Origin: Alloprevotella sp. | Lineage (GTDB): Bacteria > Bacteroidota > Bacteroidia > Bacteroidales > Bacteroidaceae | Assembly: GCA_017477205.1 (NCBI GenBank) | Contig: JAFUXE010000013.1 | Span: forward strand, 11,264-75,263 | Length of the DNA: 64,000 nt | Direction of reading: 5' to 3' | Part shown: positions 16,924 through 25,789 of the stretch, piece after piece | How the letters are laid out: the number at the start of each line of letters is the position of its first letter | Position numbering within the stretch: position 1 is the first letter of the stretch | The notes under the pieces: generated by a model | What the model was told of the DNA's origin: nothing | What the model saw: only the letters and a program-made list of their open reading frames with translations | Database searches by the model: none | Program-made: the position numbers and the translations under genes

Positions 16924-16962
16924 CAAAGAGCCCTGCATCCAGAACCGGTGCAGGACTCTTTG
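16924..16962. terminator. Bidirectional hairpin terminator between convergent genes
   Basis: A 14-bp stem with one mismatch (arms 16924-16937 and 16949-16962, CAAAGAGCCCTGCA with TGCAGGACTCTTTG) and an 11-nt loop, followed by a T-rich stretch. It sits between the SUMF1-like gene (+) and the clpX 3' end (-). Confidence 0.8.
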
Positions 16963-16979
16963 TAATTTTCTGCTTCTTG

Positions 16980-18236
16980 TCACTTGTCACTCACAAGCGA
17001 GTTGTTTTTCTCAAACTCGCGGCGGGCATAGTCTGCCGTGACGGTAAATTCCTTTTCCCCGGAGGAGGGGAGTTCGTACATGGCGGTGACCATGATGCTC
17101 TCCATGATGCTTCGCAGGCCGCGGGCGCCAAGCTTGTATTCCATGGCCTTGTCCACGATGAAGTCCAGGGCCTCGGGTGCGAAGGAGAGTTCCACTCCGT
17201 CCATCTCGAAGATGCGTTTGTACTGCCGCACGAGGGAGTTGTGGGGCTCCGTGAGGATGCGGTGGAGGGCTTCGCGGTCCAACGGGTTGAGGTAGGTGAG
17301 GACAGGCAGGCGTCCGATGATTTCAGGTATGAGGCCGAAGCTCTTCAGGTCGGTGGGAGCGACGTAGCGCATGAGGTTCTTGGGGTCTATGCGCTGCGCA
17401 TTGCGCACGTTGTTATAGCCCACGGTGTGGGTGTTGAGACGCTGGGCAATCTTCTTCTCTATGCCGTCGAAGGCACCTCCGCAGATGAAGAGGATGTTGT
17501 GCGTATCTACCTGCACGTATTCCTGGTCGGGATGCTTGCGCCCGCCCTTTGGCGGCACGTTGACAACGCTTCCCTCAAGGAGTTTCAGGAGACCCTGCTG
17601 CACGCCCTCGCCGCTGACGTCGCGTGTGATACTGGGATTGTCGCTCTTGCGGGCTATCTTGTCAATCTCGTCGATGAAGACGATGCCGCGCTGTGCGCGC
17701 TCAACGTTCCACTCGGCAGCCTGAAGCAGGCGCGAGAGGATGCTTTCAACGTCCTCACCCACGTACCCGGCCTCCGTGAAGACGGTGGCGTCAACGATGG
17801 TGAAGGGGACGTCAAGGAGGTGGGCAATGGTGCGGGCAAGCAGCGTCTTTCCGGTTCCCGTCGTGCCAACCATGATGATGTTGGACTTCTCTATCTCCAC
17901 GTCATCGCTTTTCCGGGCGGGTGCCTGCGCTATGCGCTTGTAGTGGTTATAGACGCTGACGGCGAGGAAGCGCTTGGCGTCGTCCTGTCCGATGACGTAG
18001 CGGTCGAGGTACTCCTTGATTACCTTGGGCTTGGGGACTCTGTCGAGGACGATTCTCTCCACGGGGTCAGCACCGCTCTTGGCAGCCCGGCTTACGGGTA
18101 GTCCGGAATCCTGGAGCACCTGAACGGCCTGTTCCACACAGTCGTTGCAGATGCACCCGGTTACACCGGTCAGCATTACGCTCACTTCGTTCTCAGAGCG
18201 TCCGCAGAAGCTGCAATGTTTCTTCTTTCCTGCCAC
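16980..18236 (-). CDS. clpX: ATP-dependent Clp protease ATP-binding subunit ClpX
   Basis: 418 residues from a GTG at 18236, 11 bases after the clpP stop. This start gives (M)[17 protein letters not shown], matching family N-termini; the frame is open beyond it into clpP but without homology. ClpX unfolds tagged proteins and feeds them to ClpP. Features: N-terminal zinc-binding CSFC...CNDC, Walker [10 protein letters not shown], Walker [12 protein letters not shown], sensor and arginine-finger regions, and the VKPPK-like linker. The last residues VSDK and stop are encoded by a GTGACAAG repeat also found upstream of clpP and yicC. Confidence 0.95.
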   Translation of the reverse strand: MAGKKKHCSFCGRSENEVSVMLTGVTGCICNDCVEQAVQVLQDSGLPVSRAAKSGADPVERIVLDRVPKPKVIKEYLDRYVIGQDDAKRFLAVSVYNHYKRIAQAPARKSDDVEIEKSNIIMVGTTGTGKTLLARTIAHLLDVPFTIVDATVFTEAGYVGEDVESILSRLLQAAEWNVERAQRGIVFIDEIDKIARKSDNPSITRDVSGEGVQQGLLKLLEGSVVNVPPKGGRKHPDQEYVQVDTHNILFICGGAFDGIEKKIAQRLNTHTVGYNNVRNAQRIDPKNLMRYVAPTDLKSFGLIPEIIGRLPVLTYLNPLDREALHRILTEPHNSLVRQYKRIFEMDGVELSFAPEALDFIVDKAMEYKLGARGLRSIMESIMVTAMYELPSSGEKEFTVTADYARREFEKNNSLVSDK

Positions 18237-18247
18237 TTTTGGAGGAT

Positions 18248-18907
18248 TTACTTTTTCGTCAATACTTGGTCTATCATGCCGTAGGCGCGAGCCTCCTCGG
18301 CCGTCATCCAGTAGTCGCGGTCGCTGTCGGCCCAAACCTTGTCATAGGACTGGTGGCTATGGTCGGCAATGATGGTGTAGAGTTCTTTCTTCAGCTTCTG
18401 TATCTCGCGAGCCGTGATTTCGATGTCGCTGGCTTGTCCCTGTGCGCCGCCCATGGGTTGGTGAATCATGACGCGGCTGTGCGTCAGGGCGCTGCGCTTA
18501 CCTTCCGTGCCTGCCACGAGCAGTACGGCAGCCATTGAGGCGGCCATGCCGGTGCAGATGGTGGCAACGTCGCTGCCGACGAACTGCATCGTGTCGTAGA
18601 TGCCGAGGCCGGCATGTACGCTTCCTCCGGGGGAATTGATGTAGATGGAAATGTCCTTTCCCGGGTCTGCGCTGTCCAGGTAGAGCAACTGTGCCTGCAA
18701 CGTGTTGGCGGTATAGTCGTCAATCTGCGTGCCGAGGAAGATGATGCGGTCCATCATGAGGCGCGAGAACACATCCATCTGCGTCACGTTGAGCTGGCGC
18801 TCTTCAAGGATATATGGATTGAGGTATTGGCTTTGTGCCTTCACCACGCTGTCCAGGGTCATAGAGCTAATGCCCTGCGATAGCGCGAATTTCTGAAAGT
18901 CGTTCAT
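18248..18907 (-). CDS. clpP: ATP-dependent Clp protease proteolytic subunit ClpP
   Basis: 219 residues. Serine peptidase forming the two-ring degradation chamber capped by ClpX. The catalytic triad is visible: Ser124 in [11 protein letters not shown], His149 in VMIHQPMGG, Asp198 in SDRDYWM. The N-terminal ~20 residues before the conserved core are longer than in E. coli, as usual in Bacteroidales. Lies between tig (49 bases upstream) and clpX (11 bases downstream). Confidence 0.96.
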   Translation of the reverse strand: MNDFQKFALSQGISSMTLDSVVKAQSQYLNPYILEERQLNVTQMDVFSRLMMDRIIFLGTQIDDYTANTLQAQLLYLDSADPGKDISIYINSPGGSVHAGLGIYDTMQFVGSDVATICTGMAASMAAVLLVAGTEGKRSALTHSRVMIHQPMGGAQGQASDIEITAREIQKLKKELYTIIADHSHQSYDKVWADSDRDYWMTAEEARAYGMIDQVLTKK

Positions 18908-18919
18908 GTTTATTTTTTA

Positions 18920-18947
18920 GTGACAAGTGACAAGTGACGAGTGACGG
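18920..18947. repeat. GTGACAA tandem repeat (4 units) between tig and clpP
   Basis: Four 7-bp units GTGAC(A/G)(A/G). The same heptamer occurs at 16977-16990 (two units, opposite strand) and 38193-38227 (five units). Confidence 0.8.
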
Positions 18948-18956
18948 GTCAGGTGA

Positions 18957-20306
18957 TTAGAAGAGCTTCTGGAAGTCCTCAATGCTGATGCCCTTGTGCT
19001 CCAGGGTGACAACGTTCTTCAAGGCTGCCGTGAGCTTCTGTTCCACGCAGCGCTCAACGAGAGCGTTCACCTGGTTTTCATTCTTGAGCATCTCCTGCAC
19101 ATATTGCTGTATGTACTCGTCGGGGAGGTTGTTCATGCCGTACTGTGCGAACTGGAAGCGTGTGGCATCAACGGCGGCGGCATGAATGTCCTTGTCCTCC
19201 ACCTTTATGCCCTGCTTCAGGGCAAGCTTTTCGCGGATGAGGTGCCATTTGAGCTCTTCAATGCTGCGGTCGAAGTTCTCGTCAACGTACTTTTCGTCCT
19301 TGTCCTTGTTGTTCTGGATCATGATGCGGCGCAGTTCTGTACGGGGGAATTCAAGGTCCCCGACCTTTTTCTCGCAGTAGGCGCGGAGGTCCAGGCGGAA
19401 CTTGTAGTCGGCATCGGCTTCCAGCTGGTGCTGGAGCTGTTCCTTGACGCGGGCACGGAGTTCCTCTTCCGTCTTCACCTGGTCTTTCCCGTAGAGCATG
19501 TCGAAGAATTCCTGGTTCAGCTCAGCGGGCACGAAGCGGCTGATTTCGTCCACCTGGAAGGAGAAGTCGCCCTTGTAGGCTGCGGCCTCTTCCTTCTTTA
19601 TGCGGAGCAGGGCAGCCAGTTCGGTGTCGCTGTCCTTGTATGCCTTTGCAGGCGTGAAGGTGATGACATCGTTCTTTTTGGCCTTGGCAAAAAGCTTCTG
19701 CTGCTTCTTTTCCTTGAAGAAGTTGGGCATGAGGCTGGCTTTCTCCACCACCAGGCCGCCTTCCTTCGGCTGTCCGTTCTCGTCGAGTTCGGCCAGGATG
19801 CCGCGCAGGATGTCGTTTTCAGCGTAGGCCTCGGCTTCTTCGTGATGACCGTTCTGGCGGCGCATCTGTTCCACCTGGTCGTCAATGGCTTTGTCGTTCA
19901 CCTCGATGTCGTAGTATTCCACTTTGTCCTTCGTCGTCAGCTCGATGTCAAATTCCGGAGCGATGGCTATGTCGAACTGGAAGGTGAAGTCGTCCTGCCC
20001 TTCAATGTCCTGTGCTTCCTGCCCTTCGTGGGGGAGGGGTTCACCGAGCATATTGATCTTCTCCTCGCGAATGTAGCCGAAGAGTTTGTCGCCAAGGATG
20101 TTGTTCACCGCGTCCATCTTGGCCTGCGGGCCATAGAGTTTGCGGATGATGCTCATGGGCACGTGCCCGGGGCGGAAGCCGGGCATGTTGGCCTTCTGGG
20201 CGGTTTTCTTCAAGGAGCTTACGAGTGCATCCTCATAGTCGGCTTTTTGCAGTTCGATGGTGATGACGCCGCTGACGGGCGAGTTTTTTTCAAGATTGAT
20301 GTTCAT
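18957..20306 (-). CDS. tig: Trigger factor chaperone
   Basis: 449 residues. Ribosome-bound folding chaperone. The N-terminal ribosome-binding domain contains the signature MPGFRPGHVPMSIIRKLYG (family GFRKGKVP). A reduced PPIase-like middle region follows (about 150-240), then the long helical C-terminal domain. Bacteroidales trigger factors usually have a divergent PPIase domain, as here. First gene of a tig-clpP-clpX group, with a -7 box at 20354. Confidence 0.93.
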   Translation of the reverse strand: MNINLEKNSPVSGVITIELQKADYEDALVSSLKKTAQKANMPGFRPGHVPMSIIRKLYGPQAKMDAVNNILGDKLFGYIREEKINMLGEPLPHEGQEAQDIEGQDDFTFQFDIAIAPEFDIELTTKDKVEYYDIEVNDKAIDDQVEQMRRQNGHHEEAEAYAENDILRGILAELDENGQPKEGGLVVEKASLMPNFFKEKKQQKLFAKAKKNDVITFTPAKAYKDSDTELAALLRIKKEEAAAYKGDFSFQVDEISRFVPAELNQEFFDMLYGKDQVKTEEELRARVKEQLQHQLEADADYKFRLDLRAYCEKKVGDLEFPRTELRRIMIQNNKDKDEKYVDENFDRSIEELKWHLIREKLALKQGIKVEDKDIHAAAVDATRFQFAQYGMNNLPDEYIQQYVQEMLKNENQVNALVERCVEQKLTAALKNVVTLEHKGISIEDFQKLF

Positions 20307-20353
20307 GGGTGTTTGTTATGTTTTGTTTTTGTTTGTTTTTGCAATTTGAGCGG

Positions 20354-20361
20354 CAAAAGTA
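20354..20361 (-). promoter_or_regulatory. -7 promoter element for tig-clpP-clpX
   Basis: Minus-strand TACTTTTG, 48 bases upstream of the tig ATG. No good TTTG at the -33 position. Confidence 0.55.
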
Positions 20362-20386
20362 GTCATTTAAATCCATAAAAAGAAAT

Positions 20387-20434
20387 AATATGGCACACGA
20401 TTGCTCCGATGAGATGCAAAACGTGTGCCATATT
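20387..20434 (-). terminator. Hairpin terminator after the yggS operon
   Basis: A perfect 13-bp stem (AATATGGCACACG at 20387-20399 with its complement at 20422-20434) around a 22-nt loop. The minus strand continues into a T-rich run. It separates the yggS end from the tig promoter. Confidence 0.75.
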
Positions 20435-20464
20435 TTGGGCTTGGACTGCGGTGGGCTGTGTCTG

Positions 20465-21121
20465 TCAGTTGAAAATGGCTGAGCCTACGCGCACGAGGTT
20501 TGCGCCTTCCTCAAGGGCGATGGGGTAGTCGTGGCTCATGCCGTAGGAGCGCAGGCGGAAATCCGGCACCGCAGGGAAGTATTCCTCGCGGATGCGGTCG
20601 AAGAGTTCACGCACCTGATGGAAGTCATGGCGTATGCGCACTTCGTCGTCCGTGTTCGTGGCCATGCACATCAGGCCGCACACCTTGGCGCGCGTCAGTT
20701 CGCGCTGTTCGCCCGTGGCAAGGTAGGCGAGGCATTCTTCGGGCAGGAAGCCAAACTTCGTTTCCTCTGCCGCCACGTGGATCTGCAGCAGGCAGGGGAT
20801 GTCGCGCCCCACGCGTTCCCCCTGACGATGGATTTCGCGCAGGAGCTGCGGCGTGTCAACAGCGTGGATGAGGCTCACGAAGGGTGCGATGTACTTCACC
20901 TTGTTTGTTTGCAGGTGGCCGATGAAATGCCACTGGATGTCCCCGGGCAGCATTTCGCGCTTTTCGCGCAGTTCCTGCACGCGGCTTTCACCGAAGATGC
21001 GCTGTCCTGCATCGTAGCAGGCGCGTATTTCCTCCACGCTGTGGTATTTCGAGACGGCCACCAGTTCCGTGCCTTCCGGCAGGTCGCCCCGAACTTTGAG
21101 CAGGTTGTCGCGGATGCTCAT
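20465..21121 (-). CDS. yggS: YggS/PLPBP-type pyridoxal phosphate homeostasis protein
   Basis: 218 residues. Binds pyridoxal 5'-phosphate and balances vitamin B6 and amino-acid pools; no enzyme activity is established for the family. PLP-binding Lys25 in VAVSKYHSVEE, then FGESRVQE, WHFIGHLQTNK and the late RLRSYGMSHDYPIALEEGA with GSAIFN end. Last gene of a six-gene operon, 5 bases after the DUF4494 gene. Confidence 0.93.
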   Translation of the reverse strand: MSIRDNLLKVRGDLPEGTELVAVSKYHSVEEIRACYDAGQRIFGESRVQELREKREMLPGDIQWHFIGHLQTNKVKYIAPFVSLIHAVDTPQLLREIHRQGERVGRDIPCLLQIHVAAEETKFGFLPEECLAYLATGEQRELTRAKVCGLMCMATNTDDEVRIRHDFHQVRELFDRIREEYFPAVPDFRLRSYGMSHDYPIALEEGANLVRVGSAIFN

Positions 21122-21126
21122 TCCCC

Positions 21127-21564
21127 TCAGCTCAGTTTCTCGTGGTAGATGTCGATGATGGGCGTGTCCGTGACGGAAACGATGTCGTAGTCCATGACAG
21201 AGGTTTTCATCCCTTCATCCAGCCGCTTGATGGCGTCGCGCAGGTCTGCGGCCTGTACGAGGACGTTCTGGGACGTTTTCTTTTCCTTTCCGCTCTTTTC
21301 GTCCAGCGTGATGAAGCTGAGCTTGAGGCGGAAAAATCGGTCTGCGGCGTCGTCCTTCGACTCGAAAATCTCTGTGATGCGGGGCTTCTTGATGTCGCTG
21401 ACCTCGAAAATGCCGGTCATGAAGGGCGTTATCTCTTCGATGATGCGCTTCTCGGCTTCCGTGAAGCTGAGGGCGTCCACGAGGTAGGGCTCGGATACTT
21501 TCTTGAGGGCACCGTTCTCCATCGTCTTCTCGTACTTAACGGTGCATTGAAACCATTGGCTCAT
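21127..21564 (-). CDS. DUF4494-family protein
   Basis: 145 residues from the ATG at 21564 (MSQWFQCTVKYEKTMENG). The frame extends upstream to 21789 into the GH25 gene, where it is only a shadow. The sequence matches the Bacteroidales DUF4494 family: an alpha/beta protein with SFTEAEKRI and VSVTDTPIIDIYHE. No signal peptide or membrane helix. Function unknown; consistently found beside yggS in this group of bacteria as far as I recall. Confidence 0.75.
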   Translation of the reverse strand: MSQWFQCTVKYEKTMENGALKKVSEPYLVDALSFTEAEKRIIEEITPFMTGIFEVSDIKKPRITEIFESKDDAADRFFRLKLSFITLDEKSGKEKKTSQNVLVQAADLRDAIKRLDEGMKTSVMDYDIVSVTDTPIIDIYHEKLS

Positions 21565-21602
21565 ATTTTGCGGGTATTTTATTGTTGAGTGAATATGTCG
21601 GG

Positions 21603-22436
21603 TCACATTTTCAGCTGTCGCAGGGCGTGCTGCTCCATGAGGCAGCTGCGGTCCACGTCGCCGCGAATGCCGGAGAGGCGGCCTTTGCAGGAGTACTGCC
21701 ACATGATGTAGGGCTGGCCGTCTTTGAGGACGGGCTGTTTGTCGCTGTAGCAGGCTATCATCCAGGGATGGTCGGGAAACTGTCCGCAAAGGTATTTGTT
21801 GTAGAAATTCTGGTAGGTGTAGAGTAGGGGCTTGCGACCGTAGTGGCGTTCTACGGCATTGACAAACTCGCGCAGGTCGGAGATGAAGCGCGCGCCGCCC
21901 GCTTTCTCTATGTCGATGAGGGGCACGAGGTCCTGCTCCTCCACACGGATGATGCGCTTCATGAACTCAAACTGCTCGCGCCAGTTCACGTTGGGGCGGT
22001 AGAAGTGGTAGCTGCCCACGCTGATGCCGACGCGATGTGCGCCTTCTAAGTTCTGGCGATAGTAGTCGTCGAGCAGCGAGTTGCCTTCGGTAGCCTTGAT
22101 GTAGGCGTAGGAAATGTCCTCGTTCTGTGCAAGTCGCTCCCAGTCGATGGTGTATTGGTAGTGGGAAACGTCGATACCCTGCCTGTGGTTGGCGTTGATG
22201 TGTCCATGTCCGCGGCTGGCACCGGCAACGTTGATGTGGAAATCCTGCTGTGGTGTTATCGTGTATTGCATCCGAGCCTGAAGAGGTGCGCGGTCGGGCT
22301 CCACGATGACGGAGTTGCCGGCTGTGACGTGCGCGCCCTTCCTCTTACGCTTGTCGTTCTCGTTGTCAGCGTGAGCAGGCAACGCTGTGGCGAGTCCCAG
22401 CAGGAGGAATAGGGCAGAGATGATGCGGTGTTTCAT
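21603..22436 (-). CDS. Exported GH25 family lysozyme-like muramidase
   Basis: 277 residues with a signal peptide (ISALFLLLGLATALPAHA). After a ~60-residue linker the GH25 TIM-barrel starts: RQGIDVSHYQYTIDW, YAYIKATEGNS, VGSYHFYRPN, LVPLIDIEKAGG (catalytic acid region), PLLYTYQNFY and a WQYSCKGRLSGI end. GH25 enzymes cut peptidoglycan between MurNAc and GlcNAc. Located in the operon between an S9 peptidase and DUF4494; acts in the periplasm or outside. Confidence 0.9.
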   Translation of the reverse strand: MKHRIISALFLLLGLATALPAHADNENDKRKRKGAHVTAGNSVIVEPDRAPLQARMQYTITPQQDFHINVAGASRGHGHINANHRQGIDVSHYQYTIDWERLAQNEDISYAYIKATEGNSLLDDYYRQNLEGAHRVGISVGSYHFYRPNVNWREQFEFMKRIIRVEEQDLVPLIDIEKAGGARFISDLREFVNAVERHYGRKPLLYTYQNFYNKYLCGQFPDHPWMIACYSDKQPVLKDGQPYIMWQYSCKGRLSGIRGDVDRSCLMEQHALRQLKM

Positions 22437-22445
22437 GAGAATGTT

Positions 22446-24968
22446 TTACTTGTCAGCTTTTTGGGATGTTCGGTCAAAGCAGTCGCCGGGATAGAGCGTG
22501 TTCCACCAGAGCGGCTCGTCTTTGAGCCAGAGTGCGAACCATGCGTTGATGATTTGCTGCCATGCCATGCGCTTCTTCCAGTCAAGGATGTGGTGGTCCT
22601 GATTCTCCACGGTGACGTAGGCTACGGGACGGTCCAGGATGCGAAGAGCCGTGTACATGGCCTGGCTCTGGTTTGTGGGCACATTGGTGTCAACGGTTCC
22701 GTGGAGCAGCAGGAGGGGCGTATGAATCTTGTCGGCGTTGTAGAGCGGGGAGTGCTTCACGAAGAGGTCGGGGTTGTTCCAGGGGAAGCTGCCGTATTCG
22801 GCTGCTTCGCCATAGGTGTAGCCCCAGTAGCCTCCGCCCCAGTAGGCCGTGATGTCGCTAATGCCGGCGTGGCTGATGGCACAGGCAAAGATGTCGGTGC
22901 GTGTTTGCAGGTATTGTGTCATGAAACCTCCGTAGCTGGCTCCCATACACCCCACTTTCTTGGCATTCACATAGGGATGTTCTCCCACGAACGCGCGTAC
23001 GCCCTCAATGATGTCGTCGCTGGACTCGTCGCCCCACGTGTTGACGTGGCGTGCGGCAAACTCCTGTCCGAAGCCTACGGCGCCGCTTGGTTCCAACACG
23101 AGTACCACGTAGCCGCTGTTGGCAAACGAGGCATGCGGATAGTAGCTTTCGAGGTAGCGTCCCGTGGGCGAGCAGCCGCCGTAGTAATAGACAATCATGG
23201 GGTACTGTTTGGCCGCGTCGAAGTCTGCGGGCAGGTAGTAGAAGCCTTTGATGGTGTCGCCTCGTGAGGCGCGGAATTCCCATTCGTGTTGCGAAGGCAT
23301 GCGGAGGTTCTGCGTCAGGGCGTCGAAGTCTATCTCGCCAATGCGCTCGCACTTCGGCTTCTTCTCGCCTGCGGAGACGAGGAACATTTCGCGGGCCCGC
23401 AGCGCACTTTGTCCCGTCAGGATGCAATTGGGATGCTTCTCTTCCGTGGAGAGGCGGAAGCTCTGTAGGTATGTGACAGGCAGGTCGATGCGCTCCACCT
23501 TGCGGGTGGTGGGATTGAGGCGGAAGAGAGACTTGTTGTAGCCGTCCTCTGTCCCGAAATATACCTGTCCGTCACCGGCCGCCCATACGACGTCCGTCAC
23601 GCTGGGCTTGAAATCGGGAAGCAGCGGCGTCACCTGCTTTGATGATATGTCGTAAAGGAAAAGGCGGTAGTCAAAGGCGTTGGCCGTCTGTCCCTCTTTC
23701 AGTTCCGCACCGATGCCCTCGAAGGCGCCGGGCGAGGCTTTCACGAGGATTTGCGAGGCATCGGGCGAGAAGTATAGCTCGCCCAGGAAGGCTTCGTCGC
23801 GCAGCAGCGTGTCCACCTGCCCCGTGTAGGCATCCATCGCAACGACGGTCGTGCGCGTGAAGGGTATCTGCGCGGGTTTCATCTCGGAGAAGGACAGCAG
23901 GAGCTTGCGCCCGTCCAGGGAGATGTCGTTGAGCTGCACGCTGTGCTCGCCGAAGGTGAGGCGTTCCGTGCGGCCAGTAGGAATGTCGTAGCGGTAGAGA
24001 GCCGTTCGCGTGCGCCATCCCGGTATGCGGTCGTCCGGGTCTATGATGCGTTTTGTGCCGTTCGGTTCCGTGTTGCCCTCTTCATTACGCGTGTAGATGA
24101 GGTAGTCTTCTGTGGGCGATATGCGGAAATAGCCTTCGGGAATGCCTACGGCAAGCTCCGTTTCCTGCATCGTGGCGGGATTTTTCAGGCAGAGGATGCG
24201 TCCGCGTGCGTCCTGTTGCGTGGTGTAGAGAATGTCGCGCCGCGGCATCCAGCTGATTCCGGTGTTCGTGTTGAAGAGCGCCAGCGTCTTGCCGCTTTTC
24301 GTCTCCTTCAGATACGTCTTTGTCGTGCTGGAGCCGTCGGGTTTCGTGTCTGTGATATTATAGGATATGTACTGTCCGCAGGGAGAGATGCGCGGGTTGC
24401 CGTAGTGTGCGCCCAGCAGCATGTCGCGCTGCATGTAGAAGCGCGGCGTTGTGGCGTTCACCTCAAGTCCTGCCAGGCCGTCGCCTGTCAGCTCCACGCG
24501 GAAGGTGTCCGCATCCTCGGTCTTCGTCAGCACAAGGAGGTTGACGGTGGTTTCTCCGGGCGGCAGCTGTAGCGGGGTGTTGGCATTGTGCTCCTCGCCG
24601 TCCACGTAGAGACGGTAGTTCCGGAGGTTCCGGATGTGCAGCTGTGGCTTCATGAAGCGCTGCGTGCGTAGCGTGAAGCGCAGCAGGCGCAGGGTGGTGG
24701 CGCCGTTCTGCGCGGGCAGGGCTTCATCGTGCTGCACGCTGCCGTCCGTTTGCTCGCGGAATATGAGGCCGCGGTTTTCTTTCAGGTATTCGTCGGTGGA
24801 GAAAGCAGCTTGTTTCATGTTCTTCTCCGACGTCATGTAGGGCGACGTCATGGCATAGGGGCCAATGAGCTGCGCGGAGGCAACGATGACGGTGTCCTTT
24901 GCCGCCGAGAAGCCGCTGAGCGGCAGCAGGGCAAGGAGCAGGAGGGGGAGGTAGGCTTGTTTTTTCAT
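22446..24968 (-). CDS. Exported prolyl oligopeptidase family (S9) serine peptidase
   Basis: 840 residues with a signal peptide (LPLLLLALLPLSGFSA). A beta-propeller-like region (about 170-560) precedes the alpha/beta hydrolase domain. Catalytic Ser678 lies in MGASYGGFMTQ, Asp in LLHGTVDTNVPTNQS and His in VENQDHHILDW. DPP-IV or acylaminoacyl-peptidase type; these trim dipeptides from peptides outside the cytoplasm. 9 bases upstream of the GH25 gene and 1 base after lptB. Confidence 0.92.
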   Translation of the reverse strand: MKKQAYLPLLLLALLPLSGFSAAKDTVIVASAQLIGPYAMTSPYMTSEKNMKQAAFSTDEYLKENRGLIFREQTDGSVQHDEALPAQNGATTLRLLRFTLRTQRFMKPQLHIRNLRNYRLYVDGEEHNANTPLQLPPGETTVNLLVLTKTEDADTFRVELTGDGLAGLEVNATTPRFYMQRDMLLGAHYGNPRISPCGQYISYNITDTKPDGSSTTKTYLKETKSGKTLALFNTNTGISWMPRRDILYTTQQDARGRILCLKNPATMQETELAVGIPEGYFRISPTEDYLIYTRNEEGNTEPNGTKRIIDPDDRIPGWRTRTALYRYDIPTGRTERLTFGEHSVQLNDISLDGRKLLLSFSEMKPAQIPFTRTTVVAMDAYTGQVDTLLRDEAFLGELYFSPDASQILVKASPGAFEGIGAELKEGQTANAFDYRLFLYDISSKQVTPLLPDFKPSVTDVVWAAGDGQVYFGTEDGYNKSLFRLNPTTRKVERIDLPVTYLQSFRLSTEEKHPNCILTGQSALRAREMFLVSAGEKKPKCERIGEIDFDALTQNLRMPSQHEWEFRASRGDTIKGFYYLPADFDAAKQYPMIVYYYGGCSPTGRYLESYYPHASFANSGYVVLVLEPSGAVGFGQEFAARHVNTWGDESSDDIIEGVRAFVGEHPYVNAKKVGCMGASYGGFMTQYLQTRTDIFACAISHAGISDITAYWGGGYWGYTYGEAAEYGSFPWNNPDLFVKHSPLYNADKIHTPLLLLHGTVDTNVPTNQSQAMYTALRILDRPVAYVTVENQDHHILDWKKRMAWQQIINAWFALWLKDEPLWWNTLYPGDCFDRTSQKADK

Positions 24969-24969
24969 T

Positions 24970-25785
24970 CTATTCCATGATTTCGCGCTGTTGTTTCATC
25001 AGTTGGAAGTCCTTTTTCCGCAGAACGAAGGAGTTCGTCAGGTACTTGTCGCGAACGGTTTGGTTTTCTGCCAGTTCTTCCGGTTTTCCCTTGAAGAGTA
25101 TTTTCCCTTCAAACAGGAGGTAGGCGCGATCCGTGATGCAGAGCGTTTCTTCAACGTTGTGGTCGGTGATGAGGATGCCGATGTGGCGGTCTTTCAGCTT
25201 CCAGACGATATACTGGATGTCCTCGACGGCGATGGGGTCAACGCCGGCGAAGGGTTCGTCGAGCATGATGAACTTCGGGTCGATGGCCAGGCAGCGAGCT
25301 ATCTCCGTGCGTCTGCGCTCGCCGCCGGAGAGCTGGTTGCCCTTGTTCTTCCTCACCTTCTGCAAGCGGAACTCGGCTATGAGTTCCTCCATCTTCTCGC
25401 GTCGCTGGGCGGCTGTCTTGTCCGTCATCTCAAGGACGCTCATGATGTTGTCCTCGACGCTCATGCTGCGGAACACGCTGGCTTCCTGAGCAAGGTATCC
25501 TATGCCGTAGCGGGCGCGTTTATAGACGGGGAAGTCTGTGATTTCGTGGTCGTTGAGGAAGATGCGGCCGCCATTGGGGACTACAAGTCCCGTCGTCATG
25601 TAGAACGACGTCGTCTTGCCTGCACCGTTGGGCCCCAGCAGCCCCACGATTTCCCCCTGATGCACGTCAAAGGAAACGCCGCTGACGACGGTTCGCTTGC
25701 CGTACTTCTTCACGAGTCCTTCCGTCCTCAGTACGAGCTTGTCCTCCGCCGCAAGGCGTTCCAGGTCCTTCTGTATCGCATCCAT
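24970..25785 (-). CDS. lptB: LPS export ABC transporter ATP-binding protein
   Basis: 271 residues from the ATG at 25785 ([16 protein letters not shown]); the frame is open to 25848, but that part overlaps the upstream ligase end. LptB drives lipopolysaccharide extraction from the inner membrane with LptF/G. Motifs: Walker [13 protein letters not shown]-loop YLAQEASVF, signature [13 protein letters not shown], Walker [13 protein letters not shown] and H-loop ITDHNVEET. The N-terminus is ~25 residues longer than in E. coli. Confidence 0.93.
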   Translation of the reverse strand: MDAIQKDLERLAAEDKLVLRTEGLVKKYGKRTVVSGVSFDVHQGEIVGLLGPNGAGKTTSFYMTTGLVVPNGGRIFLNDHEITDFPVYKRARYGIGYLAQEASVFRSMSVEDNIMSVLEMTDKTAAQRREKMEELIAEFRLQKVRKNKGNQLSGGERRRTEIARCLAIDPKFIMLDEPFAGVDPIAVEDIQYIVWKLKDRHIGILITDHNVEETLCITDRAYLLFEGKILFKGKPEELAENQTVRDKYLTNSFVLRKKDFQLMKQQREIME

Positions 25786-25789
25786 ACCT

